64,000 nt of DNA from Xiphophorus maculatus (lineage: Eukaryota > Chordata > Actinopteri > Cyprinodontiformes > Poeciliidae), in contig NC_036457.1 of the NCBI RefSeq assembly GCF_002775205.1, positions 3,000,975-3,064,974 on the forward strand, given 5' to 3'. The number at the start of each line of letters is the position of its first letter. Positions within the stretch are counted from its first letter, which is position 1. Below the pieces are notes generated by a model. That model saw only the letters and a program-made list of their open reading frames with translations. It had not been told where the DNA came from and made no database searches. Of this stretch, positions 44,009 to 58,226 are shown one piece after another. The position numbers and the translations under genes were made by a program.

Positions 44009-46401
44009 GTGATTTTCTAAATTTTTCTGGTTTACATTCCAACAGTTTTGAAAGTTGTGCTATGTTCAGTTTTGTCATTTAGAATATTCATTTACATGGT
44101 TTATCAAATTTGCAGGTAAAATAAGGCTGAGAGAAACTCTGACATACTTAAAAGGTTAAAATCAACTACTTCTGAAATTTGACCCGCATCGTGATAATTT
44201 TGCTCCATTAACCAAAATATATGAAAATAACATATTTTGGTGAAAATTACCTATAAATCAAAGGAGGCTGGGGTAGAAACTGGGAAGGCCCAGACTGACA
44301 GCTTCCTCCCAGGGATCCAACAGAAGTCTAGTGTCTGTCAGTTAAACAGGTTAAAATTAGACTCTGATGTTGGTAGGGAAACAATGAGTAGCATACATAA
44401 ATATAATAACAGCCAGCACTATTAATTTTCGGTCTGACTGCAGACTGTCTAGAGAAATGCTACATCCCTTTTTGCAGAGATGAACCAGAAGCTGCTTGGG
44501 TGTCGAGCCGCCTCCACAGCCATGACATCCCGTTGTTCCTGGGCCAAAACTTACAAACACAATCTGGGGGTGTTTATTTTAAGACGAGTCCCTATGAAGA
44601 TAATAGAAGACCCAGTGGACAGAAGCTGGATGTGTGTTTATATCACTAACTAGAAATACGGGAGGGACTTGTCTCACTGGAAGATTTAGCATCAGTTTTG
44701 CTCTTTCAGTGAGACAGTTTTCATCCTTCAGTCATGATGCATTCAGAGTTTATGGTTGTGAAAAAACCTCCCTGACGGCATCTGTAGAAAAACAAGATAT
44801 AACTTCTGCAAAATTCACATGTGACAATTTCCTGCACTCCATTTAAAAAAGAGTTGACTGGTTTTTTGTTTGTTGTTGCAATTTTACTCAATATCTCCCT
44901 CACAGTTAAACCTGTCTGAACGCCATCAGTCAAAGTCAAAATCTGTGTCACAGAGAGTTTTGGAGTATAAAACAAATAAGATTTCACAAACAGAAAATTA
45001 AACAAAACTAAATAGTTTGTTAAGTTTTGATTATTCTCTTTGTATACAAAGGGAACTTTTGGTTTGGGGATCATTTGAACATTTATTTTCTCAGAAAGGA
45101 TTCATCTAATTTCACACCAATTTTCAACAGCTTCTCAGTTCCTGCCAGAAAAAAAAAAAAAGATTCCCCCAGCATGATCCCGTCACACCCATGCATCACT
45201 GGGTAAATGGTGATGAACAGTGTTAGTTTTTTGTTGCCACTTCCTCAGTCTTTGTGATCCTTTTTAATTTGTGATATTCCAGTGTAAATAGGTAACTTCT
45301 GTGTTTATGCCACAGTTAAATTTCACAGTCATTGTTCTCAGTTCAACTCAAAAGCCCGTCCATGTGTGAGCCGTCCTGCTGTCAGAGCCAGGAATGTGGA
45401 GCGTAATAATTCTGGGAGCTGCAGAGCATCACTTAACATTCCCTGTGAAAAGTGGTTCAGGAAAAGTAACCTAACAACCAGAGAGGAAACAAACAGCTGA
45501 AGGGCGACGGTGGTTAACGCACAACGAGAAACATGGCTGGAATTCAACATGAATCATATGAGAAACACCTGCAGGATAATATCTGGACTTGGTCATGACA
45601 TTCATTTTATCTAGAACATTTTTTTTGGTGTGCGATTAAATTTTTATTCTGGGAAGTTTATGAAATGGTTAAAAATATAGTAGACACTAAAATAAGGTAT
45701 TTCTCACAAAGTAGAAAAAAATATTTAATAGTTAAATATTTAAATTTGTCAATAAGTTAAATTAAATAAAACCAAACACACAACTTGCAGGGACTGTATT
45801 TTAATGTAATGTTTTCATTTCAAACAATGGATTAAAAATTAGAACTAAAGAAAAAATATTAGATGAAATCAAAGTTATATTGTATGTTAAGCACATTTAT
45901 AGGTTCCTGCGGTTGATAAAGCATTTTACAAAAAATAATCCAGGTTGGTGGAAGTTCTATGAAAAATACAACTGATTGTAAAACATCTACTTTTGGAAAT
46001 CAATCTGAAAGTTTCAAACTTATGATTTCAAGAGATACATATTTAATTTATTTACTTTTTTTTTTACTTTTTATGTCTGAAATCTTTCGTTGCATTTTTG
46101 CAAGGTTTTGTTGCAACATTCGATATTTCTTTTAATTTTGCAATTAAAATTTTTAATGCAAATTTAAAATTTGTCTTTGCAAAAGAATTGAATATAGATT
46201 TGCATGCAGAACTTCAAAACTTTAATTTCAGATTCATATATTGGAATAAAATTGACCGAAATCCTCAAACTGACAGAAATGTACTAAATTTTTATTTACT
46301 TATATTTTGGTCAAATCTAAAAACAGGAATGAATGTCGCTTTGATTTTCTTTTTTGTACATTTTTATATCGCTCTGATCTCATCTGTGGATGAGAGCACG
46401 G
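44009..46401. other. Intergenic between receptor array and crip2
   Basis: About 2.4 kb of AT-rich DNA with no recognised exon or repeat family. It marks the edge of the receptor array; strand usage switches to plus after it. Confidence 0.5.
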
Positions 46402-46424
46402 TGACGTCACAATCGGGGCGGGGC
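46402..46424 (+). promoter_or_regulatory. crip2 promoter: full CRE and GC box
   Basis: A palindromic TGACGTCA (46402-46409) is followed by GGGGCGGGGC (46415-46424), about 200 bp upstream of the crip2 ATG. These match CREB/ATF and Sp1/KLF consensus sites. The local G+C content is high compared with the surroundings. Confidence 0.7.
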
Positions 46425-46615
46425 TACGATAGCGCAGCAGAGCCAGTAGAGGCTGGATGTGAGTCTCCTCATCGTCATTAAAGCAGCAGTAACATCCAGA
46501 GGTGTGTCTGGTGTGTCCGGTCCACCGGAGCTGCAGACAGAAAGCCTCTCCACCCGGAGGACAGACTGAAAACACGCTCCATCCATCCATCCATCCTGTC
46601 CGCTCCGCTCCCATC

Positions 46616-49600
46616 ATGGCGTCAAAGTGTCCAAAATGCGACAAGACGGTGTATTTCGGTGAGTGAATGTTTGCTGTGCAGCCGCTGCAGAGGTACCGGT
46701 ACCGTGGTTCCGACCGGGGGCGTTGACTGGTGGGTGGAGGGCTGGCCTCTGATCACATTTATCAATGTAAATAGTAATAAGCGATAAGCTGCTCAGTCTT
46801 ATCAATAGGAAATGATTCCAGTGATTTGTGGTTATTTAGACTCAACCAGACATCGTGGGATTTTATTTTTTGTTTTATTTTATTTTTTTTGCATATTTTA
46901 TCTCTCATTGTGTCTCAAAAGAAACGCAACTAAAACACATTTATTGGGTTATTTCTGCTGTAGGATTTAAGATTGAGTCACATGAATTCACATTTTCGAA
47001 ATGATTTTAAGCTGAATTCAGATTTTTTTTTTTTATCAAAATGAAATGATAATTTGGGGGGTTGGGAGATTTAATTATGATTTAAAATATAGGACTCTGA
47101 CCTTTAATAAACTTTAAAACGTAACAGTTTCAGTGAATGTTTTCAGCATTTTATATTTAAGTAAATATTATGTTGTTTTTTTAATTTAATGAATCTTTGC
47201 TTATAGAGAAATTTTACACTGATTTAGACTGCGAATCCACGTTGCAGAGTCTGATTCCAGTCTTTTATTTCCTTTACTGTATGACTTTGTCTTTGCTCTG
47301 TGTGTTAAATATTTTTGCTGTTCAGCCAGTCAGACCAGTCACTTCAGCCCCACTCAGACTTTAATCACTCCTCCCACAGAATATCCATTTCAAGGATATT
47401 TATGTGCGTAGTCATGTTGTCTGCTGCACTGCTGTCTGAAAATCCTATTATACATTAATCTTCTTAATGCATTATTTGTTTCGCCTTTTCAGCCTGACTG
47501 TAGCATTAAACGCTGGTATAGTTGGATACTTTTTGTGAAGTTTACAGAAACATCCCAGCTTTTATGAGCCACTCAGTGATTGTGTGACAGTAACGTCAGA
47601 CACACTCACTGCACAGATATCTGATGCGTCCGATGTGAAGTGAAAGTGACAGTTCCTCTCCAAAACTGATCCAAAACGTCTCCGCTGCAGAGTCACAGAC
47701 TCTGACAGATGATTGGTTCTGCCTCGGCTCCAGATCCAGCAGTAATGGCTCCACTGTCTGAGGATAAGATTACAGTGAGCCATTCACTGGCCTGAGTGCT
47801 TAAAGACACCAGAAGCTCATAAACAATCCCTGATGTCTCATTAACTCCCAACAGAAGCTGCTCTGCTGCAGGTCTTTGGTTCCAGTGCTGGACTATCAGT
47901 GTTTTAGTTTACAATAAATTACAATTTGAGCCGAGACTTTGAGCCACACCCGACTGGCACGGTTAATTATTAAGTAATAGCGCGTTGTTTTTTATGGATC
48001 GATCGCCCTTTTGTTCTCTCTCCATGAATTCCCAGGAGGATCTCAGCCAAACTCCTCCCTGCAGCCTGAATGAAAGCAATCTGATGTCAGTTTTTGTCAG
48101 AAAGATGATCTGCCTCATGCAGGCGGCTTCACAGGGAATTATGTTAGCTTAGCATTATTAAAGGGCAACATAAGGTGTCCAACCTCTGTGTTGTCAAGAC
48201 CTTAACATCATTTTTGGTTAATTTTATTTTTTACACTAAGTATTTATTAATAGATCTTATATAATTTATCTTAAGACTCTCAATACTTCCAAAATAACAA
48301 TAAAAATTATTTTTCACAGTTAAAAAGATGAATTGGACAAAAATAAAACCTTTTAATGTAGATTTTATGTAGAGTCTTTGCAGATATATTTTACCTTAAA
48401 ATAATGAAAATTGAATTTCTGAAACTTGTGGGATTCTCGTCATGCTTCACCGTTCGCAGTGCTCTGTGTGCGTCAGTCGTCTCTGTCACATATCACCCTG
48501 ACAGGCGGGCCAGCCTCTGAAACTAAACAGGAAGTGTCATGTTGTATCAGGCTCAGTTTATCTGCTGGGATATTTCAGGAGGAGAAGAAACAGATAAATG
48601 ATTGTTGGGGAACTTCTCACTCCCTCTGTCCGTCCGTCATGCCTCTCTGATCAAACTCTTCCTGACAGGAAGTATTGAGCCTGAACAAAGGTTTTTATTT
48701 GGAGGAATTTGCTCTGTTTATCTAGACAGAGGTCAGAGGTGAAGTTATGTAAGAACTGGAAAACAACAACAGATTTTTGGCTATGATTATTCATTCCTTC
48801 TTTGTTACACTTGTGGGTTTGGGCCAAGAAGATTTCATCTACTAGAAGCTTTAATTTACAACCAACAGGGCCGATATTTTTATGCTCAGCTCTGTGGAAA
48901 TACTTTTCCCAATTCTGTGGTTTTCTTATTGTCATTTAAAGTGATCAATATTTCTGCTTTCTTCCTGAAGAGGTTTTCTTTACTAATTACTACAACAGGA
49001 ACAGATTTACTGGAATATTTTGTTTCCCGAGCTTCTTTTCTCTGATCTATTAAATCTGAATGAATGAAGTCGAGTTTTACAGTCTGCTGGAATAAGGAAT
49101 TTCTTAAAAGTCAAGTCGCTGTTGCTACATCCTAATCCAGGAAAGCTTTTTGTCAGTGAATTGATTCAATCTTAGATGAAAAACTTTTTAATCAATTTGA
49201 ACTTTGCAGGATTGTTTGATAAAATCTATTAATATGCACAATGGAAACCATGTTAGCACTACCACAGAAGCTAATATTTAAAGTACAGCCAATCAGCATC
49301 AAGGAAAATGAATGATGCTCACTGATTGGCTGCTTTACAAACACCAGCCAATAGCATGTCAAATATAACAGTTCACTGGTATTTCAGCTTCCTGAGCTTC
49401 ATTTTCTATCAAATATTTTAGACATGCTCTACAAAAATCTGCAAATGATTTGAAGTTACATTAAACAGAAAACCTTTCTTGGCCAAAAAAACAGTATGGA
49501 GTTATATTTGTGCCACCAATCTGAGCACACAGTGAGACTGATATGAATACATATATCCATATGAACAAATAATAGCTTGTGATGTGTGCATTTAAATGTC

Positions 49601-52600
49601 ACACACACTCACTCAGTGCTTGTTCTTGGACGCACTCAACTCTGAATGCTTGGTTCTATGTCGCTTTTCTCTCTTTCATCCAATCAAAGTTTTTCTTGTA
49701 AATACTTCATTCAGAATCAGAATCGGCATTATTCACCAAGTTTTTGCATTTATGTTAAGGTAGCTCGTAATTTAGGTATGAGAACTTTACTGAAAATTAT
49801 TTTTAAAAATAGCAAATATCCAAAAATGTCCCTCAAGAATCAACTTTAAAAGATTACAATAAAGTCTCGTTGCTTGGATGTAAAATATATAGAAATTATT
49901 GAAGGTTAGATATTTTTGCATTCATGATGCAGTGAAGTGACATTCTTATCTAACTTGTACCTGACTGATGATGCTACAGGTAACAAAAATACCCATCTCT
50001 GTAGATATGGGACTTCATGTGGTCTCTTATGGTTGCCTGGCAACTGATCCAGATCAAGAATTAGGCCGGTACTGTAAGAAAGTACGTTTTTGTTTCCGCC
50101 TCTGTGTAGATTCAGTGAAGGATCATCCTTAGGGAGACATTTTGTCAGCCAACATGTGTTAATTATGAAGTAGCCACTTTGTAGAAACACGAACGCAGGA
50201 TGAAGTTAATTAGGATGAAGGTTCCCTGTGGGAGTCAGGGTTAGGATGATATTTTGCTTCAGTAAAGTTAGATGTAGAAACAGAAATGGACTAAAAAGGT
50301 TATGAAAATGGAAAATCTGTGACTCATGACGTTGACCTTTAGATCTCAGTGGAAAGAATGTGCTTTAGACCGATATAGACTCTTACAGTAAGTGGCCTTT
50401 AAGTGTTTTCTATCACTTAGACAGTCGACACGGTGACACAGCTGCACTGCTCTTATTCACAGCAGACTGATGTTGGGGTTTTTTCTGGTGCTAGATTTTT
50501 CTGTCTCATTAAAACAAAACAGGTAATGTTCTCCAGAGCTAAATAATGACAGAAAGTCTTAATATTAAAGGTTCTGCTGAATGAATTGACTTTTTAAGAG
50601 GAGGAAACGGTCATAAGTAGCAGAAAGAGACGTGTAGGTGGAGGAGAAAAGGTCAGAAATAACAATTTATCCCTCTTCTCATTTCTCTGAGTGCTCTACT
50701 TTATCTTGTCTTTCTTTTATTTGCCTCCAGTGATGAGATTTAAGGACGGAGACCTGTCTGTACTGTCTTTTCCTTCCTCCTTGTGTCCTTCTCATTGTCT
50801 CTCTGTCTTCCAAAGGTATTTTTCTGGACCGAAACGTTTAAATGATTGGAACATTCTCTGTGACAGCTGAAGAGGAATGAGTCTTTGCATAACAGACGGA
50901 GAGGAAATGATTTAGCAGGATGATGAACGGCTCATCTGCCTGATGAGATTCACAGTTTAAGGAATGAATGAAGTGATGTGGGATTGGAAATGCACTGAAA
51001 CAAAAGCAGCAGACCGGATGAATGCCTGAATGAAAGAATGGAAAAAAGAGAAATGATGGAGGCTTTTCAGAGACGAGTGCGGAGGAGTGCCTGCTGTAAA
51101 AACACGTTTTTTTCTCACTAATAACAGGTTTCCTGCGTTTTACTGTGCCAGTAATGAAGCATTAGGACAGGTTCATTTTTCACTCCTTCTGTTTTGTTTT
51201 TGCTTATAAAATAAAACTTTCATTAAAGCTGGATTACATTCCTAAACGATCAAAACTATCATTTCTTGCTCAGTATTAAAAAGTAATTTGGAATCCTAAA
51301 TCTAATTAGCAATGTTTTCTGTCAAACTTTACAGGACTTCAGAGAATCATTTCAGACATTTAAACGTATTTGTTTGTTTTCTGGTTGCACAGCGGAGAAG
51401 GTTTCCTCTTTGGGAAAAGACTGGCATAAATTCTGCCTGAAATGTGAGCGCTGCAACAAGACGCTGAACCCCGGCGGCCATGCTGAGGTAAGAGGAGCTG
51501 CAGCAGGAAATCTGATCGCTTTTCACCAGAAGATCAGGATCATATTGACTCATCAGTCAGACAAATGTTGGTTTATAATGTTTTTAGTTTTAGTATTTTT
51601 ACTCTATTAGTTTGAGGAGCTCATTTTATTTTGTGTCAATGAACTAAACGAAACATAGTTGAATGTCATGAACATTACATTACATGGCAACAGATGAGAA
51701 AACCAAGAGGGAAGATATATAAACCAAATGGGTCCAAAGACCGACTCAAGGGGAACTCCGCATAGGTTTTTATGAAATTGGGACATTTTGTTATTTATAG
51801 AAAGAAACTTTTTTTTGTCATGAAGTAATATTTAAAACAACTGAAGGAAGAGTCAGTGAGACCAAGCAGTAACATACAGACAAATAGGTCTTAAAGGTGG
51901 AGTGCTTTTTGTTTTCAGTTTCACACTTTAATGCTCAGTTCAGGTTAAAATTGGCTTCATGTCAGTTTTTATCTTCTACAGGTTTTTCTTTTCAGTTCAT
52001 CTGAAAAGCAACATATAAAGCAGCAGGGTGTTAACAGCTCAGCAGGAGAGTTATCAGACTGTCTGGCTGTTGCTTCAGCAACTTTCACTGTTTTTATTAG
52101 ACTTCTAACAGGGAAGTAACACAATGAATCACACTGAGCTGGTAACAGCGTCTCAGTAGTGAATGGCTTCATCTTTGTATCATATTAATGTGGCGAGTGA
52201 TAGAAATTATGCAGACTAGGCAATTTAGGATTAATTATGTGCTCATGTAAAGCCTAATGTTGAGTTAGAAACATGGAAAAACTCGACTAAAAAACGTCAT
52301 TTGTGGCTCAGGATTCCTGACTTTCCTTCATCGAGCTGAGGGAGAAATTTCACTGATGTCTGGATGACAAATGAACATTTCTACAGAGCAGACAATGCTG
52401 CTGATTTTATACCTAAACAACTTTTTATATAAAATTCCTGCTAAACACTTGAGGCGAAAATAGACTCATGTGTTTCTTTTGCTGTAAACAATCCATAACT
52501 TGCAACTAGCAGCTTGAAATGTCATATTTCTGGTTCACAGAGCAGAATAACAAACTGTGAACTGATGCGAAGTTTTCTTTTATTCTGCTGTGGTATAAAT

Positions 52601-55600
52601 AGCTTCAAAATGAAAAGCACAAAGAGAAGACTGTCTGTATTTATTCCTTAAACAAGCTCATGTGAAATTGTTATATGGACTTAAAGTTAGATAAATTATG
52701 TAACTCAACCTTTTTGAATAAAAAAATGTTTTTTTGAATTATTCTCTCACATTATGCAGCATGATGGGAAACCGTATTGCCACAAGCCCTGCTACGCTGC
52801 CCTCTTTGGACCAAAAGGTGCTATTTCATCTTATTAATCAGATTTTCTCTTGGACTGGATTTTTCTCATTAAAGTTTGCATGAAGCACCATTTCTGTTTT
52901 GTTTCCCCCTTTGTTCTTTCTACAGGTGTGAACATCGGCGGAGCTGGCTCCTACATGTACGACGCTCCTGTCAACGAGGCCCCGGCAGCCGTTTCCATGG
53001 CAACACTTGGCAAACCGGAGGAGGAGAAAAGAGCCACACGGGGACCAGTGAAGGGTGAGAAATATGTGGAGCAGAAATAGAAAACCTGTCACGTGTCGGA
53101 AAGTTGTGTTAGAAAAAAGTGCTGTTCCTCTATAAGGATTGTTTTTTAAAAAAGCAAAATAAATAAAGTAGTAGCTTATATTTACCTCAAACTAAATTCA
53201 AATTTATTTCAAACAAATGGAAGAAATGACCTAACTGAGTGACATTTTGCAGCTGCGAGCTTTTCGTCTTTCTCCGGCGGACCAAACATCTGCCCCAGAT
53301 GCAACAAGACGGTGTACTTCGGTGAGCGCATCTGTCGTTATTTCCCACGTCTAATATCTAATGTAGTATCATATCAGTGTCAGAGAAGGGTCTTGGTGAC
53401 TCAGTCGACTGGTTGCCATAGTGACTGTCTCCATGGTGGTCTCTCTGTGCAGCTGAGAAGGTGTCGTCTCTGGGAAAGAACTGGCACCGGCCCTGCCTTC
53501 GCTGTGAGAGGTGCAGTAAGACTCTGGCTCCAGGGAGCCATGCAGAGGTGAGGCGCTGCAGGCGGGCAACCAGTGCAGGAAGGCAACCAGTGCAGGAAGG
53601 CAACCAGTGCAGCATGGCAACAACTGCAGGCAGGCAACCACTGCAGGCAGGCAACCAGTGCAGGCAGGCAACAACTGCAGGCAGGCAACCACTGCAGACG
53701 GGCAACCAGTGCAGGCGGGCAACCAGTGCAGACGGGCAACCAGTGCAGGCGGGCAACCAGTGCAGACGGGCAACCAGTGCAGGCGGGCAACCAGTGCAGA
53801 TAGACAACTACACTGCACTGGAAGTCAGGATTTAGCAAAATGACAGCAATTCAGTTTTTTTATGAAAGAATCTGAGGAAAGTGAATCTGGGCTTCACTAT
53901 ATAAAAAAACCCAATAATATCTTGAAGATTTTGTTTTACTTCACATAGAGCTGCACAACATAGTCAATGTTGCAATCGCAGACGATTGCTTGCTTGCATT
54001 ACTTACTTGGCTATTAAATTTCAAGTGACATGGATTAAATATCTGTCATATTTTGTCATTAGGTTGGATTATTGATCCCCAAATACCAGATAGAGATGTT
54101 TTAAACTTTATAATTTTCAAAGTTTAAAATTGATCTAGAATTAACACAAGGCATTATCACGGCACAGAATGATAGAAAAAATTGCTTCCACTTTCCTGCT
54201 GCAGAAGCAGAAAAATGTAATGAGATTCTCTCGGCCAGGCAGTTGTTGTGTCCTGGTTGTCTTCTGTTTCAAATCTAAACCCAAATATGACATAAAAGAG
54301 GCTGGTTTGGTTCAAAATCTTGTTATGTTTGCCTCCAGGTTTTATGTTTTAGTAGATTAACAGGCCATAGTTTCATTATTTAGGATTTTAAGAGCAGCTG
54401 GGGAGCATTTTAGCTAAATAGATCAAAACTTTGCAAAGCATATTTTTGCTCATTGTAAAACATGTCTTTCAAATCAAATATACCAAATTAGATTGATCAA
54501 ACACTCCAGAGTAAGTTTTAGTTAGCCCCATTTTTATGTAGAAAGTTTTAATGTAAAGTGTGAAAAGTAAAAATGAGGATTTATAAAATGTAGCCTATCC
54601 AGGTAAATACTTGCAGGATAGTTTTGTTTTACTGATTATACCATCTGCATACAAAGCTAATGTTGCATTATGTATTTATGGTTTCCAAAAAGTAAATTAG
54701 AAATGTTTTTCTGGTGGTCAGGCATAGATTAGTCAAAGTAAAGAGTCAGAACTTTTAGAGGAATGTGAAAGCAACAACTTTTTATTCTTTTAGTCAAAAT
54801 TTTGTACACAATAAAAAGCAGGCATCTGTATTTTACTGTAATATCACCAGTAGTTCAGTTGTAGTACTACTGCTTGTGCTAGTAGTACTTGAAGCATCAT
54901 AAAAATTATGAAATGTACACAAGTGGAAAAGATGAAAAGAGAAATGATTAAAATAATATTTTCTTCCTGTTGCAGCATGATGGACAGCCTTACTGCCACA
55001 AACCCTGCTACGCTGTGCTGTTTGGACCCAAAGGTATGAAGACGTTGATCCAACCAATCCTGATGGAAAAATGGATTTAAAGCAGAAGCTCAAACCCCTG
55101 AGAGTCTAAAATACAGTTTTCAGGACTTTATTTATAACTTTGAACGTTTATTAGAACCAGGTACATGATAGTGGTGGTTTTATTGAATATTTGTGGGAAG
55201 AGCAAACTGATTACTGGGCCTTGGAGAGAGAATAGAATCAATATGAAATGTTAACAGGAGGAACAAACAGATCAGAAACTAAAACTGCCACTAATGTCAT
55301 CATTGATGCTGACAGACAGACACTTTTACTGTGATTAAAACTAATACAAATCCTGCATGCAGCACGAATAAGGTGGTTGCAATGAGCAATCTTAAAGGGC
55401 AATCAATGGGGGTAACCATGACTACAAAGAAAGCAAGAAAGATAATCACGTTATCATTGGAATTTAAATTTACATTTTAATCAGCGCACTAGACCCATGA
55501 TAGATTCCAAGGAGGAAATGTAGTCCAAATTATGAGTGATTAGGATACTGAATATTTTATGCATCATAAAATATTACGATTATTAATGGAACTACTCCAA

Positions 55601-56660
55601 TATTAATGAATATCAGTAAAGAAGCAGACAACCATTTAGTTTTAGTTAGGTACGAGTTGTGTAAGTGGATTACACAATGATCTCCGCCACAACAATAAAC
55701 CCTTTCAGGAAGTGTGACAGAGACTGGCCTGGTTTAAGGTTTTATGAGCTGACATGGACATGATGTCATGTTGAGTCACTAAAGTCCTGCTGTGTTCTGA
55801 CAACCTGAATGTCTTCACCTTGATAATTCCTCAGTTTACTCATCCTGACTCGTGATGACGACTCGGAAGTGATCAAATGTTTGCAACAGTTTGCAACAGC
55901 TCCGAAACTTTATTTTGCCTCCAAAAAAACCTATTTGCTGTGCAGCTTCGGCACAAATCATGATAAATGATTTGTTCTCTTTGCCAGGCATTAAAACTTT
56001 GTTAATATTGTTAATAATGTCAAAAAAACACAATTTCACAATTGCGGTGTTTCCATTACATAACAAATGCATATAAAAATCACACAGTTTGTTCATGCAA
56101 TAAGTCATTAAATGACATGAGTCATGATCCTCCAACTACTTCCTGTCGTCGTCTTCTTCGTATTTTACACCAGTGGCAACATCCAGTTATTGATCACTTT
56201 ACTTGTGTGATGTGAAAAAGGTTTTTCCATCGCAGTTTTGCAAAATACACTAACTTTGGACACAGCTAACAAACCACCTCATCCTAACGCAAAAACTTTA
56301 CTGGTATATAAAAAATGTTTATTTAATTGCCGTGCTTCCATTAATCAAATTTATTTTAATTTTAATGTCACAGTTCAGTATGTCCTCCACAGGAAGTCAG
56401 CTGACATGTTATGGCAATCACCCTTTTATTATTATTCATTATAATTTTGCGATCACAATACAAACTCTTAAACAATTTACAATTCTCTGAAAAATAGTGT
56501 CCAGAAACATTGATATACGATAAAAACGTGATCACATCTCATGCTGTAGTTTAGTGTAACCAGAAAAGTTGATTTAATGTGGTGTTTCTCCTCAGGTGTG
56601 AACACCGGAGGCGTGGGCAGCTACATCTACGACGAACCTGAAGCCGAAGCTCAGCCTTAA
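46616..56660 (+). CDS. crip2: Cysteine-rich protein 2 (two-LIM-domain protein)
   Basis: Eight coding exons: 46616-46658, 51393-51487, 52760-52817, 52926-53054, 53253-53321, 53453-53547, 54976-55033, 56596-56660. They join to 203 aa (human CRIP2 is about 208). LIM1 uses Cys5, Cys8, His26, Cys29, Cys32, Cys35, Cys53 and Cys57 to bind two zinc ions, and is followed by a glycine-rich [14 protein letters not shown]2 (about 122-174) repeats the pattern and is followed by [11 protein letters not shown]. The exon phases of the two LIM halves mirror each other (95- and 58-nt exons in both), showing internal duplication. The N-terminus [14 protein letters not shown] and the second half fit CRIP2 better than CRIP3. 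LIM-only proteins of this type act as adaptors in nucleus and cytoplasm, in heart, vessel and other tissues. Intron 1 is 4.7 kb and intron 6 contains a minisatellite. Confidence 0.95.
53558..53812. repeat. 17-bp minisatellite in crip2 intron 6
   Basis: Fourteen units of GCAGGCGGGCAACCAGT and variants, plus a degraded fifteenth, starting 10 bp after the exon 6 donor. Because 17 is not a multiple of 3 and the unit lacks stop codons on either strand, long open frames appear in several phases on both strands. They are not genes. Confidence 0.95.
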
Positions 56661-56931
56661 ACTCAGCCGCTGCTTCCGACGGACAAACACCTCCAGGAGC
56701 CTCGTTGTCTCGTTGATTTGCCTTCAATGGTCATTGTGACAAATGATATGTACTACAATTACAGGGATGGATTACCTAGTTATTTATGTTGTATTTGTAT
56801 ATTGTTTATATTATCTATTTTTTGTACTGAAGCAAACCTTTAATATGTCCTCCCAAGTGAGATTGAGATTAACATCTAGGTTTATTTGTTCTCTTTGCCA
56901 AATAGTTGCTATTAACCTATTATTGTAGTAG

Positions 56932-57271
56932 ATTAAAGCTCCTGTGTTTCTCCTTCTTGATTAGTTGGTTTTGAAACATTTGTGCACTAATAATATGTAC
57001 TGTAAAACAACAAAGTACCAGCCCACCTTTTTATTGTCAGTGTTTTTGGACACCTGGTTTTGACAGAAAAAATAGTGTAGTGAGAATTCACACAAACATT
57101 TTATTGAATGTTATGAATGCTGGTCAGCTGCAGGTAATGTTTTATACAATAAAACTGTGGGGTATTAAATTATGTTTCCTGTGTGTGATGTTGTGTTTCT
57201 TCCTCCAGACTGTAGTGAACATAACTGATGTAGCTATACTTTCTAGTTCACAGACGAATGGCATGAATAAA
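56932..57271 (+). terminator. crip2 3' UTR polyadenylation signals
   Basis: ATTAAA at 56932-56937 and AATAAA at 57148-57153 and 57266-57271, all downstream of the crip2 stop. Which is used cannot be told from the sequence. Confidence 0.5.
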
Positions 57272-58226
57272 TAGGTTCTGGAGTGGCCTAGTCAAAGTGG
57301 ATTCACATTTAGTGAATTGCTGGCATAATCTTACGGAGATAATTAATGTTTAAAAAATCTTATATTTGGCTGAATTGATACAATCATGCAAGGATGTATG
57401 ATATAGGTCTAAATCTCTCTTTGTCTGTTATTGTAACTACTAAAATTAGCCAAAATTTGTTTGATGATCTGACACATTTTAGTGTAACAGAAGCAAAAAT
57501 TATAAATGTGTAGACAAGTGCATATAATTTTTCACAGGATTGTAAAAGTCCAATTGAAAAGAATCAACTAAGCTGGTACGCCAAATTTCCTCTATTAGGC
57601 AGTGCCTGTTAAAAAAACACAATATGAACTTAATTTGATTTGTAGTGGTTGTTGAAAATAGAAAATTTGCAAATTGTTGCACAAAAAAGACAGAAAGTAA
57701 CTTACTAGTTTATGCCAATATTTTTTACATATTTGTTACACATCATCATAAGTCTATTTTTATATATACATATAGATATGTTTAATAGTGCTTACTGACT
57801 ACCACGTACTCATTTTAGACTTTGTGATGCAATTTCTGAAATTTTAAATTCATCCACACTGTAGTCACACCCCTCTTTATTTTGAAAGGCTACTACCGGA
57901 AATCATGTGACTGCTATAAACTCAATATACAAGCTACTTCTGGTTTATCAGATCAGTCTAGCAGCGACGCGCCACAGAGAAACAATCTTTTGATCGGTCA
58001 TTTTTCAGTGACCAGAAACGCACATTTTTCAGCACTTGAACTTACAAAAACGCAAACATAAGTTTTTTTTTGTAATTACTGCTTTCTGTTTTGGGGCATC
58101 TCGAAAAGTGTAGTTAGCTACTTGGCAAGTTGTTAGCTCACTGTTAGCCTGTGACGTTGTTAGTTAAAACAACTTCGCCGCAGCTGATTTTCGCCGCCTG
58201 TTTTATGTTTCCACCACTCCAGAAAA
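57272..58226. other. Intergenic and pnrc1 5' region
   Basis: AT-rich up to about 57.85 kb. A more balanced segment with CCGGAA (ETS) and CATGTG (E-box) at about 57895-57910 is probably the pnrc1 promoter/5' UTR. No other gene. Confidence 0.45.

Noticed and set aside
53558-53812. Possible CRISPR array because of regular repeats
   Set aside because: Head-to-tail 17-bp units without spacers, in a vertebrate intron.
53358-53843. Several 76-149 aa repeat-rich open frames on both strands in crip2 intron 6
   Set aside because: All are readings of the stop-free 17-bp minisatellite. Six overlapping frames cannot all be genes, and none has start or splice support.
46616-56660. CRIP3 instead of CRIP2
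   Set aside because: The [14 protein letters not shown] start and the [11 protein letters not shown] end fit CRIP2. CRIP3 differs in the first LIM start and in the linker.
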